Of a stretch of DNA of 64,000 nucleotides, positions 1-8,675 are shown piece after piece. The DNA comes from Vulcanimicrobiota bacterium (GTDB lineage: Bacteria > Vulcanimicrobiota > Vulcanimicrobiia > Vulcanimicrobiales > Vulcanimicrobiaceae). The notes below the pieces were generated by a model, which had not been told where the DNA came from, searched no databases, and worked only from the letters and a program-made list of their open reading frames with translations. Position numbers and translations under genes: made by a program. The stretch covers positions 27,744 through 91,743 of the forward strand of contig JASHOG010000034.1 of NCBI GenBank assembly GCA_030041225.1, given 5' to 3'. Numbering within the stretch: the first letter of the stretch is position 1; the number at the start of each line of letters is the position of its first letter.

Positions 1-1990
1 ACGACGCTGCGCGCGCCCACAGCATCATCAAGCCGAAGGCATACGCGGAAAGCGGACGCCGACGTTTCTCGTAGTAGTGCGAGAGGAACTCAGCCTTGTA
101 CGTCGCCATATCGACGTTCACAGGGCACTCGCTCTTGCATGCCTTGCACGCGAGGCAGAAGTCGAGTGCGTCTTTGACGCGCTCGTCTTGCCATCCGGCG
201 GGGAGCGTTCCCGCAAGCAGCTCGAAGAGCAAACGCGCTCGGCCCCGCGTCGAGTACGCTTCTTCCTTCGTCGCCATGTAACTCGGACACATCGTGCCGC
301 GATCGTGTTTGCGACACTTGCCCGTTCCGACGCAGCGATTCGCGGCGTATGCAAAGCTGCCATGATCGTCGGGAAACGTAAAGTGGGTTTTCGGCTCGTG
401 CGGCTCGTAGTCCGGGCCCCAGCGAAGATCTTCGTCGAGCTTACGCGCGTGGACGACTTTCCCTGGATTCATACGATTCTGCGGGTCCCAGATGCACTTG
501 AACTCCCAAAACGCGTTGACCAGCTCGTCGCCGTACATGATTGGCAGGAGCTCACCGCGCGCCTGGCCGTCGCCGTGCTCTCCCGAAAGGGAGCCGCCGT
601 ATTCGACGCAAAGATGCGCGGCCTTGGTGACAAAGGCTCGGTACTTCGCGATCCCTTCCCGTGTGAAAAGATCGAAGTTGATGCTGCAGTGAATGCAGCC
701 TTGCCCGAAATGTCCGTACAGAGCGCCGGAGTAGCCGTACTCACGCATGAGCGGCTGAAACTTCCGTAGGTAGTCTCCGAGCCGTGCCGGCGCAACAGCC
801 GCGTCTTCCCACCCCGGATAGTAGTCGCTTTCGTTCGGAACCTTTGCGGTAGCCGGGAGCGCCGCCTCGCGCATCTCCCACAGGCGGGCCTGCTCTTGCG
901 GATCTGCGATGACGCGACCCCCGCGGAGCTCGCGCGCGCGCTCCTCTGCCTCTTCGCGCGTCGCTCCGCCGAACTCGGCCATGAGCCACGCGTGCCCTTG
1001 CGGAAGCAGCGCACGGTTCGCCGTCGACATGCCCTTCTTCTCCATGTCGATGAGGAGCATCTCGTCGAACGCTTCGAGCGCGAGCAGGTGGTACTGGTCG
1101 CAGCGCGCGACGTCGTCACCGGCAGCGGCGAGGTCTTCATATCCGAGAATTGCAAGTGCTCGATAGGGCGGGAAGTCTACGAGACGGCACGTCGCCTCGA
1201 GCACGGTCACGCAGGTTGACTCCGTTCCGACCAGCGCACGCGCGACATTGAACCCGTTTTCCGGAAGGAGCCAGTCGAGCCCGTAGCCGGAGACTCGGCG
1301 CGGAATATCGGGAAAGCGCAGACGGATGAGGTCGGCGTATTTGTTGCGCAGCGTAAGCAGCCGCCGATAGATGTCGCCGCGGCGGTCTCCCTGCGCGATG
1401 ATGCGCAGTAGCTCCTCTTCGGTCGTCGAGCCGACGCGCATCCGTAAACCGTCGTATGTCAGGATCTCTAGCTCGTCGATGTTCTCGGCGCACTTTCCGG
1501 CCATGTGGGCGTGCGTGCCGCATGAATTGTTGCCGATCATGCCGCCGAAGGTATTGTTCTCGTGTGTTGCCGGATCCGGGCCGAAGACGAGTCCACGTGC
1601 AAGAGTCATCCGCTTCAGATCGTCGGTGACGCAGCCGGGCTGCACGCGAGCGCGCTTGTGCTCCCAGTCGATCTCAAGTACGCCGTGCATATACTTCGAG
1701 AAGTCGAGCACGACCGCGTCGTTGCAGCTGGAGCCGGCGAGGCTCGTGCCCCCGCCGCGCGAGAGCACAGGAACGGCGAAGCGACGGCACACCGCGACGC
1801 TGCGCGCGGCGTCATCTGCATCGCGCGGCAGTACGACGCCGATCGGCAGAAAGCGGTAGTTGGAGGCATCAGTCGAGTACATCGCGCGCGACCCAATGTC
1901 GAAGCGCACCTCACCGCTCAGCTCCGCGCGGAGCGCTCGCTCGAGCGCGGCACCGTCGACGCCCGAGATCCGGTCGAGCAGCGTGATCAT
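1..1990 (-). CDS. FAD-linked dehydrogenase fused to Fe-S domain (GlcD/D-lactate dehydrogenase type), partial
   Basis: The reading frame opens at ATG 1990 and stays open to base 1, so about 663 N-terminal residues are present and the C-terminus is off-window. A PCMH-type FAD-binding domain comes first, with the motif SRGGGTSLAGSS near residues 77-88, followed by an FAD-oxidase C-terminal domain (GHFGQGCIHCSINFD, SGEHGDGQ). A ferredoxin-like domain follows, with cysteine clusters near residues 555-570 and 610-625 (CLACKACKSECPVN). This architecture belongs to 2-hydroxyacid dehydrogenases such as glycolate or D-lactate oxidase and YdiJ, which pass electrons from FAD to Fe-S clusters and on to the respiratory chain. 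The substrate cannot be fixed. The start directly abuts the stop of the preceding gene (1991-1993), so the two are probably co-transcribed. Confidence 0.88.
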   Translation of the reverse strand, partial: MITLLDRISGVDGAALERALRAELSGEVRFDIGSRAMYSTDASNYRFLPIGVVLPRDADDAARSVAVCRRFAVPVLSRGGGTSLAGSSCNDAVVLDFSKYMHGVLEIDWEHKRARVQPGCVTDDLKRMTLARGLVFGPDPATHENNTFGGMIGNNSCGTHAHMAGKCAENIDELEILTYDGLRMRVGSTTEEELLRIIAQGDRRGDIYRRLLTLRNKYADLIRLRFPDIPRRVSGYGLDWLLPENGFNVARALVGTESTCVTVLEATCRLVDFPPYRALAILGYEDLAAAGDDVARCDQYHLLALEAFDEMLLIDMEKKGMSTANRALLPQGHAWLMAEFGGATREEAEERARELRGGRVIADPQEQARLWEMREAALPATAKVPNESDYYPGWEDAAVAPARLGDYLRKFQPLMREYGYSGALYGHFGQGCIHCSINFDLFTREGIAKYRAFVTKAAHLCVEYGGSLSGEHGDGQARGELLPIMYGDELVNAFWEFKCIWDPQNRMNPGKVVHARKLDEDLRWGPDYEPHEPKTHFTFPDDHGSFAYAANRCVGTGKCRKHDRGTMCPSYMATKEEAYSTRGRARLLFELLAGTLPAGWQDERVKDALDFCLACKACKSECPVNVDMATYKAEFLSHYYEKRRRPLSAYAFGLMMLWARAAS

Positions 1991-2644
1991 CTATAGGTGG
2001 TCCGATGCGACAAAAGCTTGCGCGTCCGAGAGCGTTCCAAAGCGGTGAAAGTTTGTCTGCGCGATCTGCACGGTCGCGTGGCCTGCAAAGATCGCGTACC
2101 TGCCGCTGTAGGTTTGGCTCTCTTGTGTCATCGCCCAGTATCCGGGGAGCACTTCGGCAAGCTGCCCGCTGACGGTTCCTTGCGTCGCGTGTTCCGGCAT
2201 CACGGTTGGTGAGTATGTATAGGCTGTGACATTGTAGGTTGCATCGTATCTGAAGCTTCCGTCTCCGTGCCCGTACGACCGATCAGTTGCGGTGAAGGTG
2301 ATCGTACCCGGAGCCTTTTCGGCGTCGTTATAGTCCTTCGCGTACGCCGGTCGCCATGGTGCCTCAAACACGTCACCCGCTTTCGGATGCTCGTATGACT
2401 GCACCGTGCTTTGAATCTGTGACGTGCTCGCGTTCTTGCCGTTGATCGTATAGCTCAACATCCGTACTTCCACGAGCGCACCATCTTCGTAGATGGCGTC
2501 GAACGTGAAATCCTGCGTCTGGCCGCTCGGCCCCGCACGGACGTTAAAAACGCGATGGTAACGGCACGTGACGATGCCCTCCCCGCTGCGCTGGAACTGC
2601 TGAACGACTTGGGAAACGATGGGAGGAGGGATACCTAGGGGCAT
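1991..2644 (-). CDS. hypothetical protein of about 217 aa
   Basis: I do not recognise this protein. The frame is open back to a TTG at 2680, but that codon sits in the T-run of a terminator, so a later start is likelier. ATG 2644 has a GAGGTGG-like ribosome binding site just upstream; ATG 2656 is the other choice. The protein has no clear signal peptide and is rich in beta-prone Tyr/Thr segments (for example SGRYAIFAGHATVQIAQ near the C-terminus), suggesting a beta-sheet protein. It ends one base before the FAD/Fe-S dehydrogenase start, which suggests an operon with it. Function unknown. Confidence 0.6.
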   Translation of the reverse strand: MPLGIPPPIVSQVVQQFQRSGEGIVTCRYHRVFNVRAGPSGQTQDFTFDAIYEDGALVEVRMLSYTINGKNASTSQIQSTVQSYEHPKAGDVFEAPWRPAYAKDYNDAEKAPGTITFTATDRSYGHGDGSFRYDATYNVTAYTYSPTVMPEHATQGTVSGQLAEVLPGYWAMTQESQTYSGRYAIFAGHATVQIAQTNFHRFGTLSDAQAFVASDHL

Positions 2645-2666
2645 GCCCCACCTCATACCCACGCCG

Positions 2667-2702
2667 CCCGAAAAAAGCAAGAGGCCCGCACCTGCGGGCC
2701 TC
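2667..2702 (-). terminator. rho-independent terminator of the Gly/Tyr-repeat protein gene
   Basis: A perfect 10-bp inverted repeat (2681-2690 with 2693-2702, arm GAGGCCCGCA) is followed on the - strand by TTGCTTTTTT (2680-2671). It lies about 110 nt after the stop of the upstream - strand gene and just before the next one. Confidence 0.85.
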
Positions 2703-2809
2703 TGCGACGATCTGGTTGAGGCCTATTTTGGCTCAGACCGAGAAGCCGAGTGGGCGGCGTGTACTTTGGTACATGAGCCCCGAGGCGACGACGGTCTGAG
2801 CCAAAAGAG

Positions 2810-3490
2810 TTAGTAAGGACAGTAGTAGCCGGTGTCGGGATCGTAGTACGGCACCCACTCGTAGCCGTCCCAGTACTGGCAGACGCCTGGATTCGCCTCA
2901 TAGACGAAGACGTTCATGCCGAAGAGCGGCAGCCAGAATCCGTAAAAGCCGTCCCACCAAAGCCAGTTGGCGCCGCCCCAATAGTTATGCCAGTAGCCGT
3001 TGTACCAGCGCCCACCTGCGCCGTACACCCAACCTCCGCCATACGCGAGCGGGTGAACGGCGTAGTAACTACTGAGACTTCCTCGCGCCCCGTACGCGGC
3101 CGCACTCCGATAGCCACCGGAGGCCGTTCCGCGGTAACCACCGCTGTAGGACGACGCTCCGCGGTAGCCGCCGCTATACGACGACGCTCCGCGGTAACCG
3201 CCGCTGTACGATGGCGTGCTGCGGTAACCGCCGCTGTACGCGGGTGAGCCGCGGTAGCCGCCGCTATACGCCGGCGCGCTACGATAGCCGCCCGAGCTTC
3301 CGCGGTATCCGCCATAGGAACCGCCGCGGGCGCCGGACGAGTACGAGCGTCCGCCGCCGCCACGCGAACCGCCTCCGCCGCTGCCGTGCCCGTTCGCCGC
3401 AGCGGCCGGAACCGCCGCCAGCACCAAGCCCAGGACCGCGGCTGTGCTCAGCACATTCCTTAGATAGAGTATTACGCGATGTCTTTTCAT
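2810..3490 (-). CDS. secreted Gly/Tyr/Ser-repeat protein with aromatic C-terminal domain (226 aa)
   Basis: An N-terminal signal peptide (basic MKRHR, hydrophobic core, cleavage after AAVPAAAA) is followed by a glycine-rich stretch. About seven degenerate copies of a YSGGYRG-type repeat occupy residues 65-130. The last 70 residues are rich in Trp, Tyr and Phe (RWYNGYWHNYW, LWWDGFYGFW, NVFVYEANPG) and end in YYCPY. That C-terminal domain closely matches the one in the His/Thr-repeat protein at 39073-39858, with the same spacing of WYxGYW, YGFWL, VFVYE and the final YYCPY. A GAAAGG ribosome binding site precedes ATG 3490. The protein is probably exported; no enzyme motif was seen and the function is unknown. 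Confidence 0.85.
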   Translation of the reverse strand: MKRHRVILYLRNVLSTAAVLGLVLAAVPAAAANGHGSGGGGSRGGGGRSYSSGARGGSYGGYRGSSGGYRSAPAYSGGYRGSPAYSGGYRSTPSYSGGYRGASSYSGGYRGASSYSGGYRGTASGGYRSAAAYGARGSLSSYYAVHPLAYGGGWVYGAGGRWYNGYWHNYWGGANWLWWDGFYGFWLPLFGMNVFVYEANPGVCQYWDGYEWVPYYDPDTGYYCPY

Positions 3491-3686
3491 CAGCGATCGC
3501 CTTTCTCGTCTGAGCCCCCAGCGGTGACCCGGGGGCCTTCACAGGTGAAAATCTAATTCGCTAACGCGCGCCATGGCGAAAACGTTCGCCTCGATGCGGC
3601 AAACGTACGGCCGGGCGCCGGTAAGGCTTCGGCAGGAGAACGAGCGAGCCTTTCGTACTTAGTAGGCCCACTTTTCGGCCTCCCGG
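3491..3686. promoter_or_regulatory. intergenic leader between divergent genes
   Basis: About 196 nt lie between the divergent starts. On the - strand a GCCCCC/GGGGGC hairpin (3514-3519 with 3531-3536) sits about 25 nt upstream of the ribosome binding site of the repeat-protein gene. It could be a leader structure. I could not match the region to a known riboswitch. No other gene was seen here. Confidence 0.3.
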
Positions 3687-3986
3687 ATGGATCGGAGCAT
3701 GAAACCTGACGACGAAATCGCGTTCCTTCGAGCACGCGATGATAGCCGCGTGAAGTACCGGCAGATTAGAAACCTGACTGCGCTGAAGGCGGTCTCGGAC
3801 GGCAGCGCAGTGCTCAGGAACCCTCTGCTGGCTGCCGACATGAAATCACTCCCCGGTCTGATCGGAGTCTTCCAGCTCCACGGCCAGACATTGCGCCGCC
3901 TGCAAGAGCGCTACCCCGAAGACGAACGAATCGGACAAGCGATCATGTCGTGGGAGGATTGCAGCCGAGACCTGAGGAGTCCATGA
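3687..3986 (+). CDS. hypothetical small protein (99 aa)
   Basis: The 99-residue frame starts at ATG 3687, with an alternative ATG at 3699, and ends 10 nt before the epimerase gene. The protein is charged and mostly helical in composition, with no signal peptide and no motif I recognise. It is on the same strand as the hydroxyproline genes and could be their first gene. Opposite-strand frames also overlap this stretch, so the call is moderate. Confidence 0.45.
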   Translation: MDRSMKPDDEIAFLRARDDSRVKYRQIRNLTALKAVSDGSAVLRNPLLAADMKSLPGLIGVFQLHGQTLRRLQERYPEDERIGQAIMSWEDCSRDLRSP

Positions 3987-3996
3987 AATAGCGCGT

Positions 3997-5001
3997 GTGA
4001 CGATCGAGACGGTTGAGTCGCATACACAGGGCATGCCGACGCGCGTCGTCGTCGGCGGTGTCGACCCTATCCCGGGTACATCGATGTTCGAGAGGCGCGA
4101 GTACGCGGTTGCACACCTCGAGGGATTGCGCCGCTTTCTTATGTACGAGCCGCGCGGACACGGCTCGATGTCCGGCGCGATCCTCATGCCGCCGCTCGAC
4201 CCGCGCGCGGATCTCGGCGTGCTTTTCATCGAAGTCACGGGGTTTCTTCCGATGTGCGGCCACGGCGCGATCGGCGTTTGCACGGTCGCCGTCGAACGTA
4301 AGCTCGTGCCGGTCGAGGAACCTGAAACCTCAGTCACGCTCGACACGCCGGCAGGCCTCGTTACGGCGCGCATCCAGGTCGAGAACGGGCACGCGAAAAG
4401 CGTCACGATCACCAATGTGGCCTCGTTCCTCGCGGCCCGCGATCTACTCGTCGACGTGGAAGGCTACGGTGCGCTGCCGTTCGACCTCGCGTACGGCGGC
4501 AATTTCTACGCGATCCTCCCAGCCAAGAGCCTCGGCCTAACCCTCGCGTTGGAAGAGGCACCAGAGGTCGTCGCGCGCGGCATGCAGGTGATGCACGCCA
4601 TCTCAGACCAGCACGCCTTCTCCCATCCGCTCGAGCCGCGCATCGCCGAACTCCGCCACGTGCTCTTCACCGCACCGCCGACGCGCACCGATACCGACTC
4701 GAGGGCGGCGATCGTCCTCTATCCGGGAACGCTCGACCGCTCGCCGTGCGGAACGGGAACGAGCGCGAGAATGGCACAGCGCTACTTTCTCGGTGAACAG
4801 CGGCTGCGAGAGGAGTTTGTGCACGAGAGCTTCCTCGGGACGCCCTTCTTTGGAACGCTCATCGAAGAGATCGAGCTGACGCCGTCGGTTCGAGCCGTCA
4901 TCCCAACGATACGTGGAAGTGCTTGGATCAGCGGCTATGCCACCTACGTACTCGAACCCGACGACCCGTTCCCACACGGATTTTTGATTCCGACGGCGTA
5001 A
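3997..5001 (+). CDS. proline racemase family, probable 4-hydroxyproline 2-epimerase
   Basis: The 334-residue protein has both catalytic cysteines of the proline-racemase fold: Cys87 in MCGHGAIG and Cys251 in DRSPCGTGTSA. Two cysteines mark true epimerases and racemases rather than the Thr-containing dehydratase subgroup. Known members interconvert trans-4-hydroxy-L-proline and cis-4-hydroxy-D-proline. The next two genes (a DapA-type lyase and a DadA-type FAD oxidase) are the usual partners in hydroxyproline catabolism, which favours the hydroxyproline assignment over proline racemase. The start is GTG 3997. A GAGGAG at 3974-3979 lies somewhat far upstream. Confidence 0.87.
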   Translation: MTIETVESHTQGMPTRVVVGGVDPIPGTSMFERREYAVAHLEGLRRFLMYEPRGHGSMSGAILMPPLDPRADLGVLFIEVTGFLPMCGHGAIGVCTVAVERKLVPVEEPETSVTLDTPAGLVTARIQVENGHAKSVTITNVASFLAARDLLVDVEGYGALPFDLAYGGNFYAILPAKSLGLTLALEEAPEVVARGMQVMHAISDQHAFSHPLEPRIAELRHVLFTAPPTRTDTDSRAAIVLYPGTLDRSPCGTGTSARMAQRYFLGEQRLREEFVHESFLGTPFFGTLIEEIELTPSVRAVIPTIRGSAWISGYATYVLEPDDPFPHGFLIPTA

Positions 5002-5010
5002 GAGAGGCCC

Positions 5011-5892
5011 ATGCCGCAGTTCACCGGAGTGTACGTTGCCGTCATTACGCCCTTCACCAGCGAGGATCGTGTCGACCTCGACCGCTTGAGAGAGCACGTC
5101 TCGTGGTTAATAGACCAAGGCGTGCACGGCATCGTCCCTGCCGGCTCGTGTGGTGAATACGCGGCACTGAGCGACGCCGAGCGCACGGCTGTCGTCGAGA
5201 GTGTCGCAGAGGTCTGCAAGGGACGCGTGCCGCTCGTCGTCGGAACCGGCGCCTCCTCAACGCGCAATGCGCTACGCTGGGCTGAGCACGCCCGCAACTG
5301 CGGATCGGCCGGTATCATGGCGCTTCCGCCGAGCGCCTACCGCCCGAACAGACGCGAAATTCACGCGTGGTATGAGGCTCTCAACAGCATCGGGCTTCCG
5401 ATCATCGCATACAACAATCCATTCGACACAACCGTCGATCTCACGCCTGACATTCTGAGCGAGCTGCAAGAACTCGAGAACCTCGTCGCGGTAAAGGAGT
5501 ATTCCGGCGATGTCCGCAGGATCCCGGTTATTCTCGAAACGACGCGGCTTGAAGTCATCGTCGGTTGCGATGATCTTGCGCTCGAAGGCCTGCTCGCAGG
5601 CGCTACCGGATGGATCGCCGGGTTGACGAACGTCGTCGCGCGCGAGTCGATCGATCTCTACAACCTCGTGCAAGAGCGTAGGATCGACGAAGCATCGGCA
5701 CTCTACAGCAGGCTGCTTCCACTGTTCCGCTACGATTCGCGTCCCACGTTCGTTCAGGCGATCAAGTTCGCGTTCGATCTCATCGGAAAGTCTGCCGGTG
5801 CAACCCGACCGCCGCGCCTTGCACTCGACGACTCGGATCGCCGCCTGATCACCGAGGCGCTCGATCCGTTCGTGACCGTTGCCCACCGCTGA
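5011..5892 (+). CDS. DapA family lyase, probable pyrroline-4-hydroxy-2-carboxylate deaminase
   Basis: This 293-residue TIM-barrel protein belongs to the dihydrodipicolinate synthase family. The Schiff-base lysine is Lys162 (VAVKEYSGD), the catalytic tyrosine is Tyr134 (IIAYNNP), and a GSCGEY motif at residues 45-50 replaces the usual GTTGE. It sits between a hydroxyproline epimerase and an FAD amino-acid oxidase. There it would deaminate the oxidised product 1-pyrroline-4-hydroxy-2-carboxylate to alpha-ketoglutarate semialdehyde. It starts 9 nt after the epimerase stop with an AGAGAGG ribosome binding site. A different DapA-family aldolase cannot be excluded by sequence alone. Confidence 0.8.
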   Translation: MPQFTGVYVAVITPFTSEDRVDLDRLREHVSWLIDQGVHGIVPAGSCGEYAALSDAERTAVVESVAEVCKGRVPLVVGTGASSTRNALRWAEHARNCGSAGIMALPPSAYRPNRREIHAWYEALNSIGLPIIAYNNPFDTTVDLTPDILSELQELENLVAVKEYSGDVRRIPVILETTRLEVIVGCDDLALEGLLAGATGWIAGLTNVVARESIDLYNLVQERRIDEASALYSRLLPLFRYDSRPTFVQAIKFAFDLIGKSAGATRPPRLALDDSDRRLITEALDPFVTVAHR

Positions 5893-7117
5893 CGTCGCCG
5901 TCGTCGGCGGCGGTATCGTCGGCACCTGCGCGGCAATCGAGCTTCAGCGCCGCGGGCGAGCGGTAACGATCGTCGAACGAGACGAGCCCGGCGCCGGAAC
6001 AGCGGCCGGCAGCGCCGGTTACCTCGCGTACGACGACATCTTCCCGATTCCGTCGCCGGCCATCGTTGCGAGCCTTCCGCGGATGCTCTTCGATCGTCAC
6101 GGGCCGCTGGTCGTACAGACGCCGTACCTTCCTCATCTTGCCGGTTGGGGGTTGCGTTTTCTCGCTGCGGCTCGCCCGTCGATCGTCCGGCGCAGCATCG
6201 CTGCGCTCGCGCCGTTGAATCGTCTGGCCTCGCAGGCGCATCAGGACCTCGCCTCGCGCGCAGGCGCGCAACATTATCTCGTGCGCGAGAGCGTGCTCCA
6301 CGTCTTTCGCACGGAAGCATCGCTTGAAACCGCCTCGAAGCTCATCCCGACGCTCGAGCGAGAGGGGTTCGAGGCAGGAATCGTCGATCGCGACGCCTTG
6401 CGCGCGATGGAGCCCGCCATTCGTAACGGCGTCGCGGGGGCGATCTCCTTCCCCGGCTCGGACCGCTGCACGAATCCGAGCGGATACGGCGCCGCTCTCG
6501 CGCGGCATTTTCGCGCGCAGGGTGGCAGCGTGATACGCGGCACCGCTCGTGCGCTCGAACCCTTCGGCGGCGGATGGATCGTGCGCGCCGATGAAGAGGA
6601 GCTGCTGGCGCCGCGCGTCATCGTCGCTACAGGAGCGTGGTCGCGTGCGCTGCTCGCCCCACTCGGGTACGGCGTACCGCTGGAGAGTGCTCGGGGGTAC
6701 AACTTGATGCTCGGTCAGCCCGGGGTCACTCCATCGCGCACGCTGCTCTTCGAGGAAGATCACTTCTGTGCGACCCCGATGGAGGACGGGCTACGCCTCG
6801 CAGGCACGGTCGAGTTCGCAGGTCTCGAGGCGCCGCCGAACTTTTACCGTTCCGAGATGCTCTACGAGATCGCGCGAGGGTACATTCCGGAGTTGCGCCG
6901 CGACCCGGCGACGCACTGGATGGGGCATCGCCCCTCGCTCCCCGACTCGCTGCCCGTCATCGGCGAGCTGCCGAAACATCCCGGCATCATCGCCGCCTTC
7001 GGTCACGAGCGGCGCGGTTTGATGCAATCGGCGATCACCGCACGATGCGTCGCGGATCTTGTCGAGCGTAAGACGCCGCCGGTCGATCTCGCGCCCTTCC
7101 GAATCGACAGATTTTAA
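5879..7117 (+). CDS. FAD-dependent D-amino-acid oxidase (DadA/DAO family), probable D-hydroxyproline dehydrogenase
   Basis: The 412-residue protein opens with the dinucleotide-binding motif VAVVGGGIVGTCAAIEL and a second FAD contact (ERDEPGAGTAAGSAGYL). The C-terminus has the DAO-family signature HRPSLPDSLPVIGELP followed by FGHERRGLMQ. The TTG start at 5879 lies inside the end of the lyase gene (14-nt overlap), so translation is probably coupled. In this cluster it likely oxidises cis-4-hydroxy-D-proline to the pyrroline that the upstream lyase deaminates. The dehydrogenase for alpha-ketoglutarate semialdehyde, the last pathway step, is not in this window. Confidence 0.83.
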   Translation: MPTADVAVVGGGIVGTCAAIELQRRGRAVTIVERDEPGAGTAAGSAGYLAYDDIFPIPSPAIVASLPRMLFDRHGPLVVQTPYLPHLAGWGLRFLAAARPSIVRRSIAALAPLNRLASQAHQDLASRAGAQHYLVRESVLHVFRTEASLETASKLIPTLEREGFEAGIVDRDALRAMEPAIRNGVAGAISFPGSDRCTNPSGYGAALARHFRAQGGSVIRGTARALEPFGGGWIVRADEEELLAPRVIVATGAWSRALLAPLGYGVPLESARGYNLMLGQPGVTPSRTLLFEEDHFCATPMEDGLRLAGTVEFAGLEAPPNFYRSEMLYEIARGYIPELRRDPATHWMGHRPSLPDSLPVIGELPKHPGIIAAFGHERRGLMQSAITARCVADLVERKTPPVDLAPFRIDRF

Positions 7118-7132
7118 CGCGGGCTGAGATCG

Positions 7133-7831
7133 ATGGAACCGTTCGGACAAGGATGGACGCAGATCGGCGGGTTGGCGCTCGCGTTCGTTCTCTCAGCGAT
7201 GATCGGTCTCGAGCGTGAGTACCGTCAGAAGAGTGCGGGGATGCGAACCTACACGATCGTCGGCTTTGCGGCTGCCCTGCTCATGCTGATCTCGAAGTAC
7301 GGTTTCACCAACGTCCTGCGTCCGGGATACGTCGAGCTCGATCCGTCGCGAGTGGCCGCTCAGATCGTCACCGGCATCGGTTTCATCGGCGGCGGTTTGA
7401 TCTTCGTGCGGCGAGCAACCGTGCAAGGACTGACCACAGCCGCCGTCGTTTGGCTCACGGCTGCGGTCGGCATGGCGTGTGGTGCCGGATTACCGATACT
7501 CGCAGTCGTCGTCACGGCTGGGCACTTTGCCGTCGTGCTCGTCTTCCCGAGAATGCTTCGTAGGGTCGGGCACGAACCGCCGTCCGAGTTCTTCATCGAG
7601 GTCAGCTATGAGGAAGGACGCGACGTATTGCGGCAAGCGCTGCTTACGATCGTGCAGCGGGGCTTCACGGTGACGGCGATGCAGTCGGAGCGCGGAGGCG
7701 AGCAGCGCCAGGGTACCGCACACGTTCGGCTCGGGTTGCGCGGGCGAGGTACGCCGACCGAGCTCGTCGATCGCCTTGCCACCGTTCCGGGTGTCGTCGG
7801 CACACGCTGGGACGAGGAAGAGAGCGAGTAG
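7133..7831 (+). CDS. MgtC/SapB family membrane protein
   Basis: The 232-residue protein has about four transmembrane helices in its first 150 residues and the family signatures IGLEREYRQKSAGMRTY and VTGIGFIGGG. A soluble C-terminal domain of about 80 residues resembles the ACT-like tail of MgtC. Known members act in Mg limitation or acid adaptation, or bind regulatory partners. It lies 15 nt after the amino-acid oxidase and 4 nt before psuK, so it is probably part of the same transcript. The link to catabolism is unclear. Confidence 0.85.
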   Translation: MEPFGQGWTQIGGLALAFVLSAMIGLEREYRQKSAGMRTYTIVGFAAALLMLISKYGFTNVLRPGYVELDPSRVAAQIVTGIGFIGGGLIFVRRATVQGLTTAAVVWLTAAVGMACGAGLPILAVVVTAGHFAVVLVFPRMLRRVGHEPPSEFFIEVSYEEGRDVLRQALLTIVQRGFTVTAMQSERGGEQRQGTAHVRLGLRGRGTPTELVDRLATVPGVVGTRWDEEESE

Positions 7832-7835
7832 AGGC

Positions 7836-8675
7836 ATGAGCAAGAGCGATGCACGCGTCGTCTGCATCGGCGCCGCGAGCATCGATCGCATCTTCCGCTG
7901 CGATGATCCCCTGCGTATGCAGACGTCAAATCCCGCGCGAGTCGAGCACGGGTTTGGCGGCGCAGCACGAAACGTCGCTGAGAATCTCGCCCGCCTCGGA
8001 GCTACTGTTACCTTCTGCGGCGTTGTCGGCGACGACGAGGCTGGGCACGCGCTCGTCCGGCATCTGCAAGCCGTGGGCTGCGACGTTACGGGCGTTCGCG
8101 TCGTCGACGGCGCTGCGACCGCGCAGTACGCAGCGATTATCGCCGCCGATGGCGAGCTCGCCGTCGGCGCCTGCGATGCGGGCCCTCTCGAGGCACTCAC
8201 CGTTGCCGATCTCGAAGACTGGATGCCGCTCATCGCCGGCGCGCTCTGGCTCCTTCTCGACTGCAACCTTCCCGCGCCCGTCTTGGCAGAGGCGATGCGA
8301 CGGCGGGAGAATGCGTGGTGGCGGCTTGCCATCGACGGGACAAGCGTTGCCAAGGCGCTGCGTCTGCCGAAGGATCTCTCTGCCGTTGATCTGCTTTTCG
8401 TCAATGAAGCGGAGGCGAGTACCCTCGGGGAACGCGGCGCCAAGACGAGGGTGATCTCGCGCGGCGGACATGGCATTTTGCTACGCACCGGCGATCGGCG
8501 CGTAGAGATTCCGGCTCGGAGCGTGGAGGCTGTCGTCGACGTTACCGGCGCGGGCGATGCCCTCGTCGCCGCGACGCTGCGCACGTTGATCGACGGCTAT
8601 CCGCTAGAGGAGGCTCTCGTGCGCGCGACGGAGTTGGCAGCCCTTACCGTGCAGTCGGCAACCGCTGTACCATGA
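7836..8675 (+). CDS. psuK: pseudouridine kinase, PfkB family
   Basis: The ATG at 7836 follows a GAGTAGAGG ribosome binding site and gives 279 residues, although the frame stays open upstream. The N-terminal motif VVCIGAASIDR, the GFGGAARNVAENLARLG signature and the C-terminal anion-hole/catalytic-base motif VTGAGDALVA mark a ribokinase-family sugar kinase. It overlaps the pseudouridine-5'-phosphate glycosidase gene by four bases (ATGA), the usual psuK-psuG pairing. It would phosphorylate pseudouridine to pseudouridine 5'-phosphate. Confidence 0.9.
   Translation: MSKSDARVVCIGAASIDRIFRCDDPLRMQTSNPARVEHGFGGAARNVAENLARLGATVTFCGVVGDDEAGHALVRHLQAVGCDVTGVRVVDGAATAQYAAIIAADGELAVGACDAGPLEALTVADLEDWMPLIAGALWLLLDCNLPAPVLAEAMRRRENAWWRLAIDGTSVAKALRLPKDLSAVDLLFVNEAEASTLGERGAKTRVISRGGHGILLRTGDRRVEIPARSVEAVVDVTGAGDALVAATLRTLIDGYPLEEALVRATELAALTVQSATAVP

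Noticed and set aside
77..769. 230-codon + frame at the left edge
   Set aside because: Antisense to the FAD/Fe-S dehydrogenase, whose - strand frame has clear Fe-S and FAD motifs through the same bases.
3110..3300. Possible CRISPR-like spaced repeat
   Set aside because: The units are coding repeats (YSGGYRG) with no uniform spacers and no cas genes near.
3500..3680. Riboswitch (c-di-AMP or other) in the leader of the Gly/Tyr-repeat gene
   Set aside because: A GC hairpin is present but no conserved riboswitch motif could be aligned by eye; it is reported only as a leader hairpin.
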